Assembly (NCBI GenBank): GCA_963585895.1
Contig: OY757939.1
Coordinates: 28,987,522 to 29,051,521, forward strand
DNA from: Sepioteuthis lessoniana
Taxonomy: Eukaryota > Mollusca > Cephalopoda > Myopsida > Loliginidae
Direction: 5' to 3'
Length of the DNA stretch: 64,000 bases
Shown: positions 31,910 through 45,312 of the stretch, piece by piece
How positions within the stretch are numbered: position 1 is the first letter of the stretch
How the letters are laid out: the number at the start of each line of letters is the position of its first letter
The notes under the pieces: model-generated
The model's database searches: none
The model's input: only the letters and a program-made list of their open reading frames with translations
What the model was told of the DNA's origin: nothing
Made by a program: the position numbers and the translations under genes

Positions 31910-32013
31910 AGCTCACGTGGAGGGATATTTGGGAAATAGATAGGCTAACGATAGCTTCTTAATCAGAGTAACCTATGACGTGTTTCTATCGCCAAAGAAC
32001 TTGAATCAGTGGT

Positions 32014-32267
32014 TGGTTGGTTGGTTGGTTGGTGTTTTTATGGCATATCAACCCTTGTAGGTCACTTAACGCCAAATTCTGTCTATATATATATATACAT
32101 ATTCAACCAAAGATTTCAAAATGAATACTTAGGTAGGTAAAATTTTCAATTGCGGGATTTCATTTGTTTGCACAATATTAACCAGTTTTAAGTTGTCATA
32201 TTTTTTGGTACAGCTCTGTCTCTCCCAAGAAGGACAGAACGTCATCTATTTTGACGTTCTCGAACAG
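32014..32267 (-). repeat. Family D tail-type repeat inserted in the LINE
   Basis: Begins with (GGTT)n and the reverse of the tail 'gttgatatgccataaa'. Flanked by a near-perfect 9-bp target duplication ('atcagtggt' at 32005-32013, 'atcggtggt' at 32268-32276). The LINE frame is interrupted at its QW codons. Confidence 0.6.
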
Positions 32268-32930
32268 ATCGGTGGTACAGAGAGGACCCATTGTATCAGG
32301 ACTCCACAACACTGAGACACATATTGGTTTGGTGTAAGATAAGTTTGTCCAAGAGTCGATATACTTGGAGACATAATCAGGTTCTCCGTCAAGTAGCAGA
32401 TATTGTGGAAAGATAAAAAAAAATGCTATTTATGATGCCCAACTAACATCTATAATGAAGAAAAGCGATGATTTCCTTCCAGCTAGGCAAAAACAAAAGA
32501 AAGCACAAGTAAACACAAAGAAAAGTTTACTCACAGGTGCCAGAGATTGGAATCTTCAGGTCGACCTCGAGCATAGACTCGTGTTACCACCTAACAAAGG
32601 CCAGACATTTCAATGGAAAGAAAGGTGGTACATATTATTGAGCTAACTATACCATGAAAAACAGTGGTGTACGAGTCGTATGAAAGAAAGAAAAGCAAAT
32701 ACTCGGTCATAAGAGACGAGGCAAAGCAACGGGGATGAAATGCCTCAGTGCTTCCAGTAGAGCTTGGCTGTAGGGGATTCAAAGCTACATCAACTGTTAG
32801 ATTCTTGTAACAATGTGGGATTCAGGAGCAGGTGCTAAGCAAGGCAATTAGGTATATTTCTAATACGGCACAACGGAGCAGCAGTTGGATATGGTTGAGA
32901 ACGAAGGAGATTAACCGGCGGTTTTAAGTC

Positions 32931-33550
32931 ATTAATTTTACTCGATGCCCAAATATTTTTTTATTTCTAATATGAAGTTATACATCAATCTAATGTTCAA
33001 AATCCTTTCTATGTAGATATATTCAAAATCATAAAATCTTCGTAATATATATATTCAAAAGATATCACTTCTACTTTTAAATTATATATAAATTTGATGT
33101 TCGCTATGTTTTTTTTTTCTTTTTGGTTTATTTTAGGTGTTTCTTTGTGATAAGTGATTCCCGCCGTTTTGTTGAAATTTGTTTCATGAGTGTATTTTGT
33201 GAGGTGGTTAGTTGCCCCTCCTCTTTTTTCAGCTCATATGGTGTTCGTAGTTCGTGTTGTGGCTCTTTTTTTTTTTGTCATATGTATTGGGTTGTTGTCC
33301 CAATCCTTCTCACAAAGTCATACGGTGTTTATAATTCGTAGTCATGCCTAGAGTATGTATGTGTGTGTATATGTATATGTGTATATATATGTGTATGTAT
33401 ATGTATATGTGTATATGTGTATACATATGCATATAGTTTTTTTTTATCTCACCATAGGCTTTTTTAGTTCTTAATCATTTTATTTATTTAATTTTATTAT
33501 TCTATTATAGTTTACTTATTTATTTATTCATTGATTCATTTATTTGTACA
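32931..33550. other. No gene seen
   Basis: AT-rich with T runs and a (TATG/TATA)n stretch at 33355-33430. Open frame 33123-33341 has no domain. Confidence 0.35.
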
Positions 33551-33554
33551 TATA

Positions 33555-33811
33555 CGTGGTGACTTCAATAAGTTTCCAGACTTTTTTGTAAAGGCATCTA
33601 AAATTGTTGTAGACTCTTGAAAATTCAGTATGCTATTGCTATACATCTTATGAGATGACTGACCAATTTTTATGATTTCAGCTTCAAATGAACAGATACA
33701 GCAGGAATTGGAATACACCCTACTAAAGCCGAATTGTCACAGCTGGTGAATTTCAAAATGCAATCTGGACGTGGGGACTCTTCAGAAGAACGATATGCAA
33801 TAAAATTTTAC
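33555..33811 (+). mobile_element. mariner-family fragment (left end only)
   Basis: Same left end as the copy at 14719 ('cgtggtgacttcaataagtt', then 'ccagacttttttgtaa') through the transposase start (MQSGR at about 33760). It stops abruptly after 'gcaataaaattt'. No right inverted repeat. Confidence 0.75.
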
Positions 33812-34785
33812 TAAGATTAACACAGTAGTTGATCAAGGCCGGAAGTACTGGCCCCCAGTGAGAAACAAACTCACTCGTAATAGCTTGCTATTTCAGGTCG
33901 TTAAGGATAACATCATGTGACGCGACGCGACACTATTAAACTCTAAAATAAACGTGGCTTGGAATTGACAAAAAAAACGGCAATTATAAGATAAAGTCAT
34001 TTTTGTAGGACAGTAGTGGGGGTTTTAAACCTGTATCTGAGGGGTGATAACGGAGTGAGGGTACCAATAAGGATAATTGTTAGGGTATAAGTCAGAAAGT
34101 GAACGCAATAGCGTGACTGGAGATCGAACTCGCATACTATAATGCCACAATTACCCACCTGGCGTAGATGAATAATTCAGCTAGTATATTTCATCATCAA
34201 AAAGGTCAGTATGTTCCGAGTAACCAAATGTCTCGTTTGAATGAGTTTTATTTGTTTTGTTTCGGAATAAAATCCTGTTGCATTTTCTATCTCAAAAATC
34301 CTAGTTCAATTAATAGATCGTAAACTCGTCTAGTCAAGATCTATCCAAATTCCAAGGAAGAGAAAATTTTGGAAATAAACAAATATTGATTATTTGATAA
34401 ATTTTTACTTTGCAGTTCGTCCAGCCATATTGAACCCAACACTAATTTTGTAAATAAAAGTAAATACCAAGAATATTTTTATGCATAAAATGTAAATATG
34501 AAGCGTCAAAAAGAAATGAAATAGAAATTTAAAAGAAAAAAAAATATCGTTTGCTTTTTTAGGCAAACTAACACACTTATTGACTAAAAATCATTGGCAT
34601 ATAATGCCCATAATCTTGATATTTTTCGATGAGAAAGATTTATTTTCTAGATGAGAGAGAGAGAAAAATAATACACACACACACCCACGCACACACACAC
34701 ACACACAAATATATACACATTCATAAACACCCATATGCAAACAGCCGTCAGTTGGGGCTGTAGAATAAACTGACTGTATGATATT
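33812..34785. other. No gene seen; SINE fragment inside
   Basis: Bases 34005-34165 are a degenerate minus-strand family B SINE ('gaacgcaatagcgtgactgg', 'gatcgaactcgc'). A short (AC)n lies at 34673-34708. The rest is unassigned AT-rich DNA. Confidence 0.4.
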
Positions 34786-34789
34786 TGTC

Positions 34790-35205
34790 CCTGCCTCCCA
34801 CCAGACAGGACTTGACACAAGGTCAATGACTTAAAGTAGGGATTAGGAGAGGAGAAGGTCGGACACGAGCCGAGGCTCGAACCCTGCTGGACTTTACTGG
34901 TCATCGACCCACTTAGTGCAATGTGGGCTTAATGAGCCTAGCTGGACTTGGACCCAAATCTGGGTCCCGACACGTATGCCTGATTATAGCTTAAACTGAA
35001 TAGCAATGTCCAGTGCTATACAAGGGTGACAAAGGTGTTAATGTTGCCGCTCGCCCATCCGAAGGAGGCCCGGCTGAAGCCGTGGTCTTTCGACCTAGAG
35101 TCTGCCATTTATATTCGATACCCGTCCGGCACGAATGCCAGACGGTCCAGCTAATGCCAGGTAAGTATGAATACACCGACTGTATCTCTGCAGAGGGGTA
35201 ACACT
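34790..35205 (-). repeat. tRNA-derived SINE-like repeat, family E
   Basis: Minus-strand A box region 'cactaagtgggtcgatgacc' and B box 'gggttcgagcctcgg' are about 20 bp apart. The flanking body contains 'gacctt', 'cctggc' and a long GC-rich arm with 'ccgggc'. A second long copy lies at 47595-47975 (plus), and a fragment at 40275-40350. Confidence 0.55.
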
Positions 35206-35620
35206 TTATATTTCCAATTCTTAAGGCAATATTTCACCTTGTTAACTGAATGATTCTCATATGATCAAGTAAGAGTCAGGATCGAGTGTAATGCCATAGA
35301 GTATGAACCCTGCCTCATCCACCCTACAATCCTGACTTAGTAGCTACAGGTTTTTATGTTTGGGCCCATGAAGGAGGCTCTCAGAGGTCTGCAGTTTTTC
35401 CGATGATGATGAACTGAAAACTCTCATTAGACGAAGAAAGCAACTGAGATGCTTCTATGGAGTGTGTATAGATACCCTCATTTAAAGGTGGAATACGACG
35501 ATTGAAAAGGGAAGAGATTATGTTAAGAACGAAATTTTAAATCGTCAGATGATTTACGTGCTTCTAGTACGTGCTTCTACTGTACTGAACTCACCCAATA
35601 TATATATATATACCGAACTC

Positions 35621-35663
<43 letters not shown>

Positions 35664-35690
35664 CCAAACTCACCAATATATATATATATA
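35206..35690. other. No gene seen
   Basis: Unassigned, with an (AT)n cluster at 35598-35690 in which the motif 'accgaactcacc'/'accaaactcacc' separates AT runs, like a short tandem repeat. Confidence 0.45.
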
Positions 35691-35727
35691 ATCTTCATCG
35701 CAGGCATGCTCATACTGCGGATATCTT

Positions 35728-35795
<68 letters not shown>

Positions 35796-35994
35796 TATCG
35801 CGATCCACCCCTATCAGCCATAGCTCTTTGCAGGTCTTCTACGCGGCATCCAGTGTCTGCACGGAGATGATGTAAGTTACTAGTCTGCCAATCCTTTCAT
35901 TGTGGTGCAACTGTACAATATTACTGATACAGTTTTGAACAATTTCTGGTTTATTTTATCGGAGAGATCATATTTACACATTATCGATCACTAA

Positions 35995-36000
<6 letters not shown>
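35690..36000 (-). mobile_element. RTE-like LINE fragment with (CT)n expansion
   Basis: Minus-strand pieces: DLSDKINQ and VILYSC (thumb region, 35900-35990), an internal deletion, then VEDLQRAMADRG-like C-terminus near 35800-35870. A (GA)n run (35731-35792 as CT) stands exactly where the family encodes W-RERVRE. The tail is near 35695. Confidence 0.6.
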
Positions 36001-37150
<1,150 letters not shown>

Positions 37151-37289
37151 TAAAAGAAAAGAAACTAAAATTATTTCGTTTTTTACATGTGCGCGTCACA
37201 TCTTGGGATGTGAAAATTCCCCACACCATAAGTATGTATTTACAAACCCCTCCGCATAAGCAAGATGTAAGACAAGGTCAGTTTTTATG

Positions 37290-37490
37290 CGGAGTTTAAC
37301 TGGTTTGAATTCAGAGTTCTCCTTCTCCTAGATCATTCACCATACTAAAGTTAAAGTGTTCAGTCTGCTCTACTATTTTCTGGAGAGTGGATAGTTGGAT
37401 TCATAATTTCTCCAATGGTATTAGCGCTAAGTGAAGTTCAAACCGCATCGTTCAGGATTTGAACTCGGTTCACCGTGCTCATTAGAATTG
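37290..37490 (-). repeat. tRNA-derived SINE, family C
   Basis: 'gtttgaattcagagttctcc' at one end and a degenerate B-box region 'atttgaactcggttcaccg' at the other. Same order as at 2785. Confidence 0.55.
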
Positions 37491-37820
37491 TTTGCATATT
37501 TAACTGTGTGTAAACAAAAGTCTCATATTCAACCAAATTGTTAGTGATACATAGCAATACTTGGAACCATTCAAATTTCTCGATTACTTTAAATTAAATT
37601 GTTAGAAATAGAACTGTTTGCTCATTTAACTACATGTAAACAAATGACTTATGTTTAATTGAATTGTAAGTGATACATAGAAATACTTGGAACCATTTAA
37701 CTTTCTTGACTGATGCTAAACTGAATCGCTAGAAATAGAAATGTTTGATCATTCAAATTTGTGTATTTACAAAATATATATAGGATTTGGCATTAAATTA
37801 CCAACTCAAACCAAACCAAA
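37490..37820 (+). repeat. Family D internal array and tail fragment
   Basis: Units 'gtgatacatagcaatacttg' and 'gtttgatcattcaa', then 'ataggatttggcattaaatt' and accaaacc. It ends at the (CT)n of the next LINE fragment. Confidence 0.55.
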
Positions 37821-37829
37821 TCACTCCCT

Positions 37830-37834
<5 letters not shown>

Positions 37835-37882
<48 letters not shown>

Positions 37883-38330
37883 TCAGCCGTCCTTATCATC
37901 CATCACTCCCGCCAGGTCTTCAAACTACATCCAGTTTCCGAACAGAGCTGATGTAAGTTCTTCCTGGTCGGCCAACACTGGCACGTCTATGTGTAAGGCC
38001 TATAGAAGAACATCGTTTATGAGTTTATTCTCGCTTCTCCAGTAGTGTCTCACAGGTCTTGTTCGTCTTTATTGGATTATTTTTGAAATGGGAGGTAAGT
38101 AGCCGTACAGCTGGTGTTTTGCGTGGTGTTGTCTCTAGGATTTGTTCAAAACAACACATAGCATTCGTGTGTAGTTCCCATCAAGCTTTTTGTGATGCAT
38201 TTTGTTAGCATCTATGTCTCATGTGGTGCATTCATACAGTGGTATTGGATAGACTAGACTTCCACAAGATCGATAATCTCTCGATAACCCTCCACGTCTT
38301 CGCTCGATTACCATTACTCTAATTCACAAA
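37835..38330 (-). mobile_element. RTE-like LINE fragment with (CT)n expansion
   Basis: The minus strand gives the thumb-to-C-terminus region in broken frames (YGYLPPISK-like, RTRPVRHYWRS-like, VWPTRKNLHQLCSETGC-like). A (GA)n run replaces the W-RERVRE codons next to the 3' end (37840-37872). 5'-truncated near 38330. Confidence 0.6.
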
Positions 38331-38473
38331 TATTTGACACAAATAATGATGTTGTACTCTCTCTATATATATCTATCTATCTATCTATCCATTTTCCTCT
38401 TTGTTTCTCTTTTTTATCTTTCTTTCTCTTTCTTTTTTTCGCTTTTTCTGTCCGTCTGTCTCGTAAAATCTTT

Positions 38474-38530
<57 letters not shown>

Positions 38531-38850
38531 TTTTCATGTTTGTATTCCTCTCATTTTGGGGGGAAGAAAGTGCATCCTCTGGCAGTAAAAATGTGCTATT
38601 TTTTTCCGAAGATTCATATTTAAAAGTTATAATTTAATTTCAGAACGTTTATTTGTGTCATAACATCATATTAATTCTTTTTATGTTCGCAGATGGAAAA
38701 TTGTTCCAGCATAAAACTTACTTAGAATCTCTGCATCACCAAAGAAATAGATGAAAATGAACATTAAAAAGAAGAAATAAAGTGCTTCAGGTTTGTCTGA
38801 CAATTTTTTTTATTATCATCCCTTTCAATAGATTCAGATAGAATGCATGC

Positions 38851-38904
<54 letters not shown>

Positions 38905-38985
38905 CGATGTCTCATATCCTTATGAGTTATTTAGAGCTAAAATTTGATAATAAATGTTTGTTTGTGATCAAAGCATCATTATCAA
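38331..38985. other. No gene seen; simple repeats
   Basis: (TATC)n at 38370-38392, (CT)n at 38476-38525, (CT)n then (AT)n at 38852-38902. Otherwise unassigned AT-rich DNA. Confidence 0.5.
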
Positions 38986-38989
38986 CTTG

Positions 38990-39560
38990 CCTGGTCGACT
39001 GGTGCTAGCGCTGTAAAATATACCGATTGCATCTTTACAAAGGCGTAAGACCCCCAACCTACACATGTCCTGGATATGACACAAGACCATCTGATTGTGA
39101 GGCTCCAGTCCTAGAGTTTTCGGAAATGTGGAGTACCCTTTCATTACCATTACTCCAAGATCCACTTTGAATCGGAGTGGTGTTACCTATCTATGAATCA
39201 GATAGAACTGTTGGATTCTTTACTATACTTGAAACCATTTAACTATGAGTAACAAGAAATTAATATGAAACAATATGAGATAGCAATACTTGAAACCATT
39301 TAACTATGAGTAAACAAGACATTAATATTTAACAATATAAGATAGCAATGCTTGAAACCATTTAACTGCGGCTCATAGAACTGTTGGTGTTTGCTAAATG
39401 GTTTCAAGTATTTCTGTGTGCAAACAAATGAGCACTGGCTTGTTTTTAAAAATGTTACCTACAAACTATTTACTTAAAATCATATATACAAGTATAAACA
39501 GGATTTGGCATTGAATAACCTTCAAGGGTTGATATGTCATTAAACCAAATAACCTAACCT
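38990..39560 (+). repeat. Family D repeat, complete
   Basis: Head with 'aaaatataccgattgcatct' and 'ccatctgattgtgaggctcc', three internal units with 'tacttgaaaccatttaacta', then 'aggatttggcattgaataac' and tail 'gggttgatatgtcattaaac'. Confidence 0.65.
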
Positions 39561-39734
39561 ATATTTTAAATGTTCTACTGCAATCTTTTTCAAAAAATAT
39601 TTTTATTTCACAATAATAATCATTTGTTTGCACAATTATAAGATATTATGTATTCTTATCTCATACAAGTTAATTTGACCAGACTTTCTTGTAGTCATTA
39701 TGTTTACTATTGTTGTATTGTTTGGGTCCCATCT

Positions 39735-40555
39735 GAGGATAAATTGCCCAGTCGGCTGGGGCTGACGAATACACCGACTTAACCTCTGCAGAGGGGTGAG
39801 ACCCCACCCCTAATGAGTGTCCTGAATATAACACTAAAAAATCTGATGGTGAGGTTTCAATGATGCCGGAGCTTTGGAGATTGCGGAGCACCTCTTCATT
39901 GCCATCGCTCCCAGGTCTGGCCCAGAGTGGTTGCACCTATCTATGGGTCAAATAGAACCAATCTGTGTATTTATGCTAAACTGAATTCTTGAAATAGAAC
40001 TACTTTGATATTTAACTGTGTGTGGACAAAAACTGTACTTGTACTAAACTGAATTGTTTGAAATAGAACTGAAATGAATAGCTTGAGATAGAAATGTTTT
40101 TGACTGTTAAACTGTGTACTTATATTTAAATTGCATACTTATGCTAAACTGAATTGTTTGAAATAGAACTATATTTGACATTGAAACTGTACTAACGCAA
40201 AACTGAATTGTTTGAAATAGAACTGTTTTGACATTTAAGTGTATGTAAACAAAATCTGTACTTATACTACACTAAATCCCCACTTTAATCGGCCTTCGGG
40301 CTTTTGACCTTGTGTCAAGTCCTGTCTGGTGGGAGGCAGCGACAAATATCTTATACTAAACTGAATTGTTTGAATAAGAACTGTTTGAATAAACTAAATA
40401 GCTTGAAATAGAAATGTCTTAAACAATTAAACTGTGAACTCATGCTAAACTGAATTGTTCAAAATAGGACTGACTATTTGTATAAAAATGGATTTTGTTT
40501 TAAATTACCTACAAAGGTTTATATGCCATTAAACCCAAACAACCAACCAACCAAT
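39735..40555 (+). repeat. Family D repeat, complete, with family E scrap inside
   Basis: Head from 'cccagtcggctggggctgac', long internal array of 'ctaaactgaattgtttgaaa' units, tail at 40488-40545. The array is interrupted at about 40275-40350 by a piece of family E ('gtgtcaagtcctgtctggtg'). Confidence 0.65.
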
Positions 40556-40629
40556 CTGAGGTTCAAAGAGATCTGTTTAAAAGTTATTTGTATTTGATAG
40601 GACCGTGCGTAAAAAAAAAAACAACACAA

Positions 40630-41860
40630 AAAATTAATTAGCTCAATCGGCGGGGAGGGATGTAGAATACACTGGCTGTATCTCTCCTCTCCTCCAATAT
40701 CTGGTTTTGAGGTTCCAGTAATGCAGGAATTTTGAGGAATGCTAAGTACCCTTTTATTGCCATTGCTCCCAGGTCCAGTCTGGCCCGGAGGGGTAGCACC
40801 TGATAGGGTCCTATCAATTGGTCAAATAGAACTGTTTGACATTTAAACTGAATGCAAACAAATGACTTATATTAGATTGAATTGTTTGAAATAGAACTGT
40901 TTGATCATTTAACTCTGTGAAAACCAATGACTGATGTTAAATTGAATTGTTAGTGATACATAACAATACTTGGAACCATTTAACTTTCTTGACTTATGAA
41001 TTGATTAGTTAGAAATAGAACTGTTTGATCATTTAACAAATGACTGATGCTTGATTGAATTATCAATGAAACATAGCAATACTTGGGACCATTTAACTGT
41101 TCGCAAACAGATGAATAGTGCTAGATAGAATAATTAGAGCTAAATATCAATACTTGTAACAACTTTACCGCCTGCAGACAAATGGTTAATATTAAATATA
41201 AATTTTAGATAGCAATAATTGAAACCATTTAACTGCGTAGAAACAATAACAATACTAGTGAGCAAAGAAATTAGTTGTATTTCATTTAGAAATAAAATTA
41301 CCGATAAACTAATCCCTTACATCTCATGTATATCTTTTAAAATGTGGGCAAAGAAATGACTGATGCTATGTTGTTACTGTTGTATAGCAATACTTGAAAC
41401 CACTTAACTATGTGCCAAAAAATAATTAATAGTAAATAGAATTATGCGTATTAGATACCAATACGTGTAATCATTCAACGGTGTCGAAAGAAATGAGCTC
41501 AACAAAATATTTACAAATCATACATATTTAATATATATGTATAAAGAAGATTTGGCATTAAATAACTAACCATGGTTTATACTCCATAAGACCCAGCCAA
41601 ACCAAATCATATATATTTAATATATATGTATAAAGAGGGTTTGGTATTAAATAACCAACAATGGTTTATACTCCATAAAACCCAACGAAAACAAATCATG
41701 CATATTTAATATATATGTATAACCCACAATGATTGATATGCCATAAAAAGCAACCAAATCAAATCCTATATACAATATATATGTATGAAGAGGATTTCTC
41801 ATTAAATAACCAACAATAGTTTATATGCCATAAAACCCAACCAAACCAAACAAAAATGTC
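40630..41860 (+). repeat. Family D repeat, longest copy, with four tandem tails
   Basis: Head from 'ttagctcaatcggcgggg' (an A-box-like string) and a long internal array to about 41500. Then four near-identical tail units of about 80-110 bp (41510-41850), each with 'aaatcatatatatttaatat', 'atttggcattaaataacc' and 'tatactccataa' or 'tatatgccataa'. Confidence 0.7.
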
Positions 41861-41879
41861 TAAATGCCGTAAAATCAAA

Positions 41880-42781
41880 CAACCAATCTCTTAGGCGTCT
41901 GGTGGAGAGACTTCCAAATATAAAAAAAGCAGTCTTCTAACAGGTAAATACTTAACGTTGAGGGATCTCGACGATATGTGGAGATGACGACGGGTTGATA
42001 GACCTTTAAAATTAATCAAGTGATCAGATCATTTTGATTCACTGGTGTGATCCTTAGAATTGCTTCAAGTTTTGGTCAAGAATAAAAGGAGTAAAAGTAA
42101 TGAAGGAGTATTCCAAATTTCCGAAATCTCCAGAACTGGAGTTTAACACTAGGTTTTTACCTCTTTACAGTAGATGCTGTCAGTGTATTTTAAAGTTCAT
42201 GCCGACAGAGCACTCCAAGATCAGAGCAATAGTTCGAGTTGTGTACGTAATGTCAAAAAAGACAGCCAATAGTTTCAAGATTAGTGTTAAAATGGAAAGT
42301 TGTTTAAACTTGTTTTCTTTCTGTAAAGGTCAAGTAAGAGCGAGAAATTATGGCAGTTTCAATAATCGATTGACGCGTTTATTAACGCATTGATAAATAT
42401 TCGAGTGATTGAGACTAAGAACTGAAAATCAGAGGATAGCTCACCGTACAAAACGATCTTCGGCTGTCGGCTAGTGAACCTGGTGCCCGGCTGCGTGGCT
42501 GACAACAAAGGGTCGCCTAAGAGTTAAGTAATTTTTAAAAAGGGTTAATCAGTAACTAGTAGAAGACAAGGAACGACTTTATTTCGTGGCTAGCAAAACT
42601 TTCCTCTCCCAAGTGATGTGGGTTACGATTTAGTCATTGATAGGCCTTTCTTTCAACGATTCTAGAAACCACTTCTCGTCTTCCTATTTTTGAAAACGGT
42701 CTAGAAGGAGATTTCCGTACGAATAATAAAGTGAGTGATATTTTTCTGTGACCATGTGTCTGACTTTTTCTTTTTTCCAAG
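41880..42781. other. Mostly unique sequence upstream of the exon candidate
   Basis: After a weak minus-strand family D scrap at 42060-42200, bases 42210-42781 contain no repeat seen elsewhere in the window. The frame 42100-42393 has no recognised domain. This is the least repetitive stretch in the window. Confidence 0.4.
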
Positions 42782-42854
42782 AGTCGTCATCACTTCATCT
42801 CGTCGAAACCCCGCAATGTCACATGATCCTGATGATGACACCTACCTAGTTCAG
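42782..42854 (+). CDS. Candidate host-gene exon
   Basis: A pyrimidine-rich acceptor (tttttcttttttccaag) ends at 42781 and a donor (CAG|GTAATG) follows at 42855. The 73 nt between are open in one frame: VVITSSRRNPA, then MSHDPDDDTYLVQ, ending in phase 0. The Met (ATG 42816-42818) could be a translation start with a partly untranslated exon, or internal. Sequence complexity and GC are higher than in the surroundings and no repeat copy is seen elsewhere in the window. I do not recognise the protein. No neighbouring exon is identifiable in the window, so introns would have to be long. A chance match of splice-like signals remains possible. Confidence 0.35.
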
Positions 42855-43057
42855 GTAATGTTTAACTTTATAGCCATCAATACTGTTTATATTGGCTTCT
42901 TAGAAGGCTGTTATTTTATTACATGAAAGTCTTTTTGCTGGCTGGTTGGTTGGTTTAATGTCATGTCAACTCTTATTGGTTTATTCAATGCCGAAGTCAG
43001 TTTAACAATTATGGTCGGTTGGAGACATAAGAGATGACTATAAAATGCTAAATACGG

Positions 43058-43258
43058 TTTAGTTTCTTTCACTTAATGCCAAAGCCAACTTTCTAGAAGA
43101 ACACTAGTGATACTATTTAACCCAATAAGGGGGTTCATACCTTTCCCAAAGGTATTTGTCCGAAAGTGAACGTCATAGCCCGACTGGATTTCGAACAAGC
43201 TTACTACGATTCCGATGTCCATCGCTGTAACTATTACACCACGGGGACACCCCCGAAA
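43058..43258 (-). repeat. tRNA-derived SINE, family B
   Basis: Minus-strand head 'cgtggtgtaatagttacagc' and 'cttgttcgaaatccagtcgg', body, and a reduced tail. The scrap of a further head ('cgtggtgtaatgattaaagc') lies at 44000-44080 on the same strand. Confidence 0.65.
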
Positions 43259-43291
43259 TGCTGATTAGAATCCTCCACTCCACATATATAT

Positions 43292-43336
<45 letters not shown>

Positions 43337-43374
43337 CATATACCACATACAGACTGTTTCGTTCTATCAGAACT

Positions 43375-43495
43375 CTTCATTGTGGCTAGACACGCAGGAC
43401 GCTCGAAGCCAGGATCGAAACCGGTCCAACTTTACGTTAGACTGTGTTACAGACCACTCGCCCACTAAGCGGACCACGTTGGCAAAGGGAATTTT
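43375..43495 (-). repeat. tRNA-like SINE fragment, family F
   Basis: The minus strand reads 'gtggtccgcttagtgggcga' (A box type) and 'ccggtttcgatcctgg' (B box type). Single copy in the window. Confidence 0.4.
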
Positions 43496-44460
43496 AAGGT
43501 ATTTTTATTTTTAGAAACAGCAGCAGCAGCCTTTGTTTACATTTTTTATACCCTATCGGCTACCAGAGTGCTCAATTCTTTCGAAGAGCTAGCGGCGGCC
43601 GGCAATTCCTTCGCCAGAGATCTTTGGCAAAAGTAAACAAGGTTAATAAGTGGGCAAACTTTTTTTTTAATCACAAAATGTTAGTGATTTATTCGAGACA
43701 AATAAATTCTATTTAACTTTTTCTTTTAAATCCAGATTGTTCGTAATAACAAAGCATTTTTTTCTTTTTCACATCGTTAATTTTATCCGAAGTAAATCGA
43801 TTCCAATTAAACTTCGCAAAAGTCCGAGTAAAAGCAAGTCTCATTAGCTCTCCAGGATTCTACTCAGTATTCTTGCCCATCTTAGCAGTGCTGTGATCAA
43901 GACGGTCTTGATTCTTCCTAAGATGTTCAGTCTTTTTTAAGGTTCATCTCGGCTCCGAAAATGGTAGCCTTGCAGACTCGAATAATGTCCAGCGATAGTC
44001 GTTGGTGCAAAAACCCGCTTACTACGATTCTGCAGTCCATCGCTTTAATCATTACACCACGAGGACACGCCCCCGTTTTTTCCAGGGTTAAAGGTTGACA
44101 TAAGTGATACGACATCCGATGCCCCGAATTATTGATTGATTTTAAAGTCATATCAACCCGTAAGGGTTTATTTTGGTTTGTGTGGAGTACTCTTTCATTG
44201 GCAATAACTCTCAGATTCATTTCACCCAAAAATGGTAGCACCTGGGTCAAAAAGATCAGTTTAAAAATTATTCGTATTTGACCGTGTGCAAAAAAAAAAC
44301 TCTTAAGAAACAACAACATAAAAAATGTAAATATGAATGAATGCGATTCCCTAACCACTAAGCACAAAATAACACAAATCGTGTTGACATGCCTTTAAAA
44401 TGAATCAAGTGGTCAGATCAATTTGACCCTAACGAGTAAGAGTGGGCTTAGAAATAATAG
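43496..44460. other. No gene seen; repeat scraps
   Basis: Contains a Dong-like 3' scrap at 43850-43920 ('tctccaggattctactcagt', minus), the SINE B head at 44000-44080 (minus), and a weak plus-strand family D middle at 44165-44290. The frame 43927-44367 spans these scraps and is not a gene. Confidence 0.4.
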
Positions 44461-44625
44461 TAATGAATAGATATTCCACACTCTCCAGAGCTACAGAACT
44501 GGAGCCTCACCACCAGATGCAGTTTAGTATCACACCCAGGACAACCCTCTCGTGAGGTCTTTACTCCTCTGTAGGAGATAAAGAGAGCGTATTCTAAAAC
44601 CCACCGACTCGACAGTTGACTCGAA
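44461..44625 (-). repeat. Family D fragment
   Basis: Reverse of 'actggagcctcaccaccag' and 'gagcgtattctaaaaccc'. Head portion only. Confidence 0.5.
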
Positions 44626-44946
44626 TGAGAACGATGGCTTCGTCACGACAAAATTATTCAATTTTTAAAATTTTGTAGTTTAAATTCAAATCACAAAGAG
44701 ATACATATTTCTTTGCTTTTTGTTTTTGCTTTTTTTTTTCTTTCGGATTATTCTACATTGCCACTAAAGAAGACCAAAGCTAAATTTGTGCACTTTTTTT
44801 TTTTTATTTTTTTATTTTTTTTTTTTTTTTTGGGTTCGTCTAGAGATTTACGAGATTTCTTCATAAATCTGTCTAACTTGCTCGATGCATTTCAATCGTA
44901 AATCTTCTTCGATATTCCTCTTGACGCAAATATCTAAAATAGGATT

Positions 44947-45017
<71 letters not shown>

Positions 45018-45137
45018 CGATATTACTAAATTTAAAATAACTTTAGAAATTCTTTTTTCTTTTCTTTTCTTTTTTTTTCTTTCAGCGAAGCATATTTATG
45101 AATGTAACTCGTAGAATTTAGAGTTTCAATTACAAGA

Positions 45138-45203
<66 letters not shown>

Positions 45204-45312
45204 ATTTTATTTATATGTTACATATAGCATTTAAAGACATTTCATGTGTATATATACAAATATATATATTTATATATATGTATGTGTGTGTGTGTGTTAT
45301 TAATATGTGTTA
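44626..45312. repeat. AT-rich DNA with long (AT)n tracts
   Basis: TA runs at 44949-45014 and 45141-45201; T runs at 44790-44830 and 45050-45080. No gene seen. Confidence 0.7.

Larger units (their letters stand above)
29607..32930 (+). mobile_element. Old LINE with restriction-like endonuclease, split by two insertions
   Basis: A non-LTR retrotransposon relic, 5'-truncated. Pieces in changing frames give RT motif A (VPRLSE/FLDLA-type, FGSVPHS, 29630-29665), GIMTGYTISPLVF, and a catalytic-site variant YIDD at about 29928. Further on are KSLRRWFNE, TLLPGK, HGDIVGYVQQGKAGF, YRKKLVVDEIRRKEG, a degenerate C-H-C cluster near 32310, YTWRHNQVLRQ, DWNLQVDLEHRLVLPP and RPDI...HIIELT (32589-32650), the last resembling the PD-E endonuclease core. 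Interrupted at 30793-31909 by an LTR and at 32014-32267 by a repeat; the remaining LINE reads on across both. Many stops and shifts, so it is not functional. Confidence 0.75.

Noticed and set aside
43927-44367. 146-codon minus-strand frame
   Set aside because: It crosses a SINE head and a family D scrap, so it is a chance frame.
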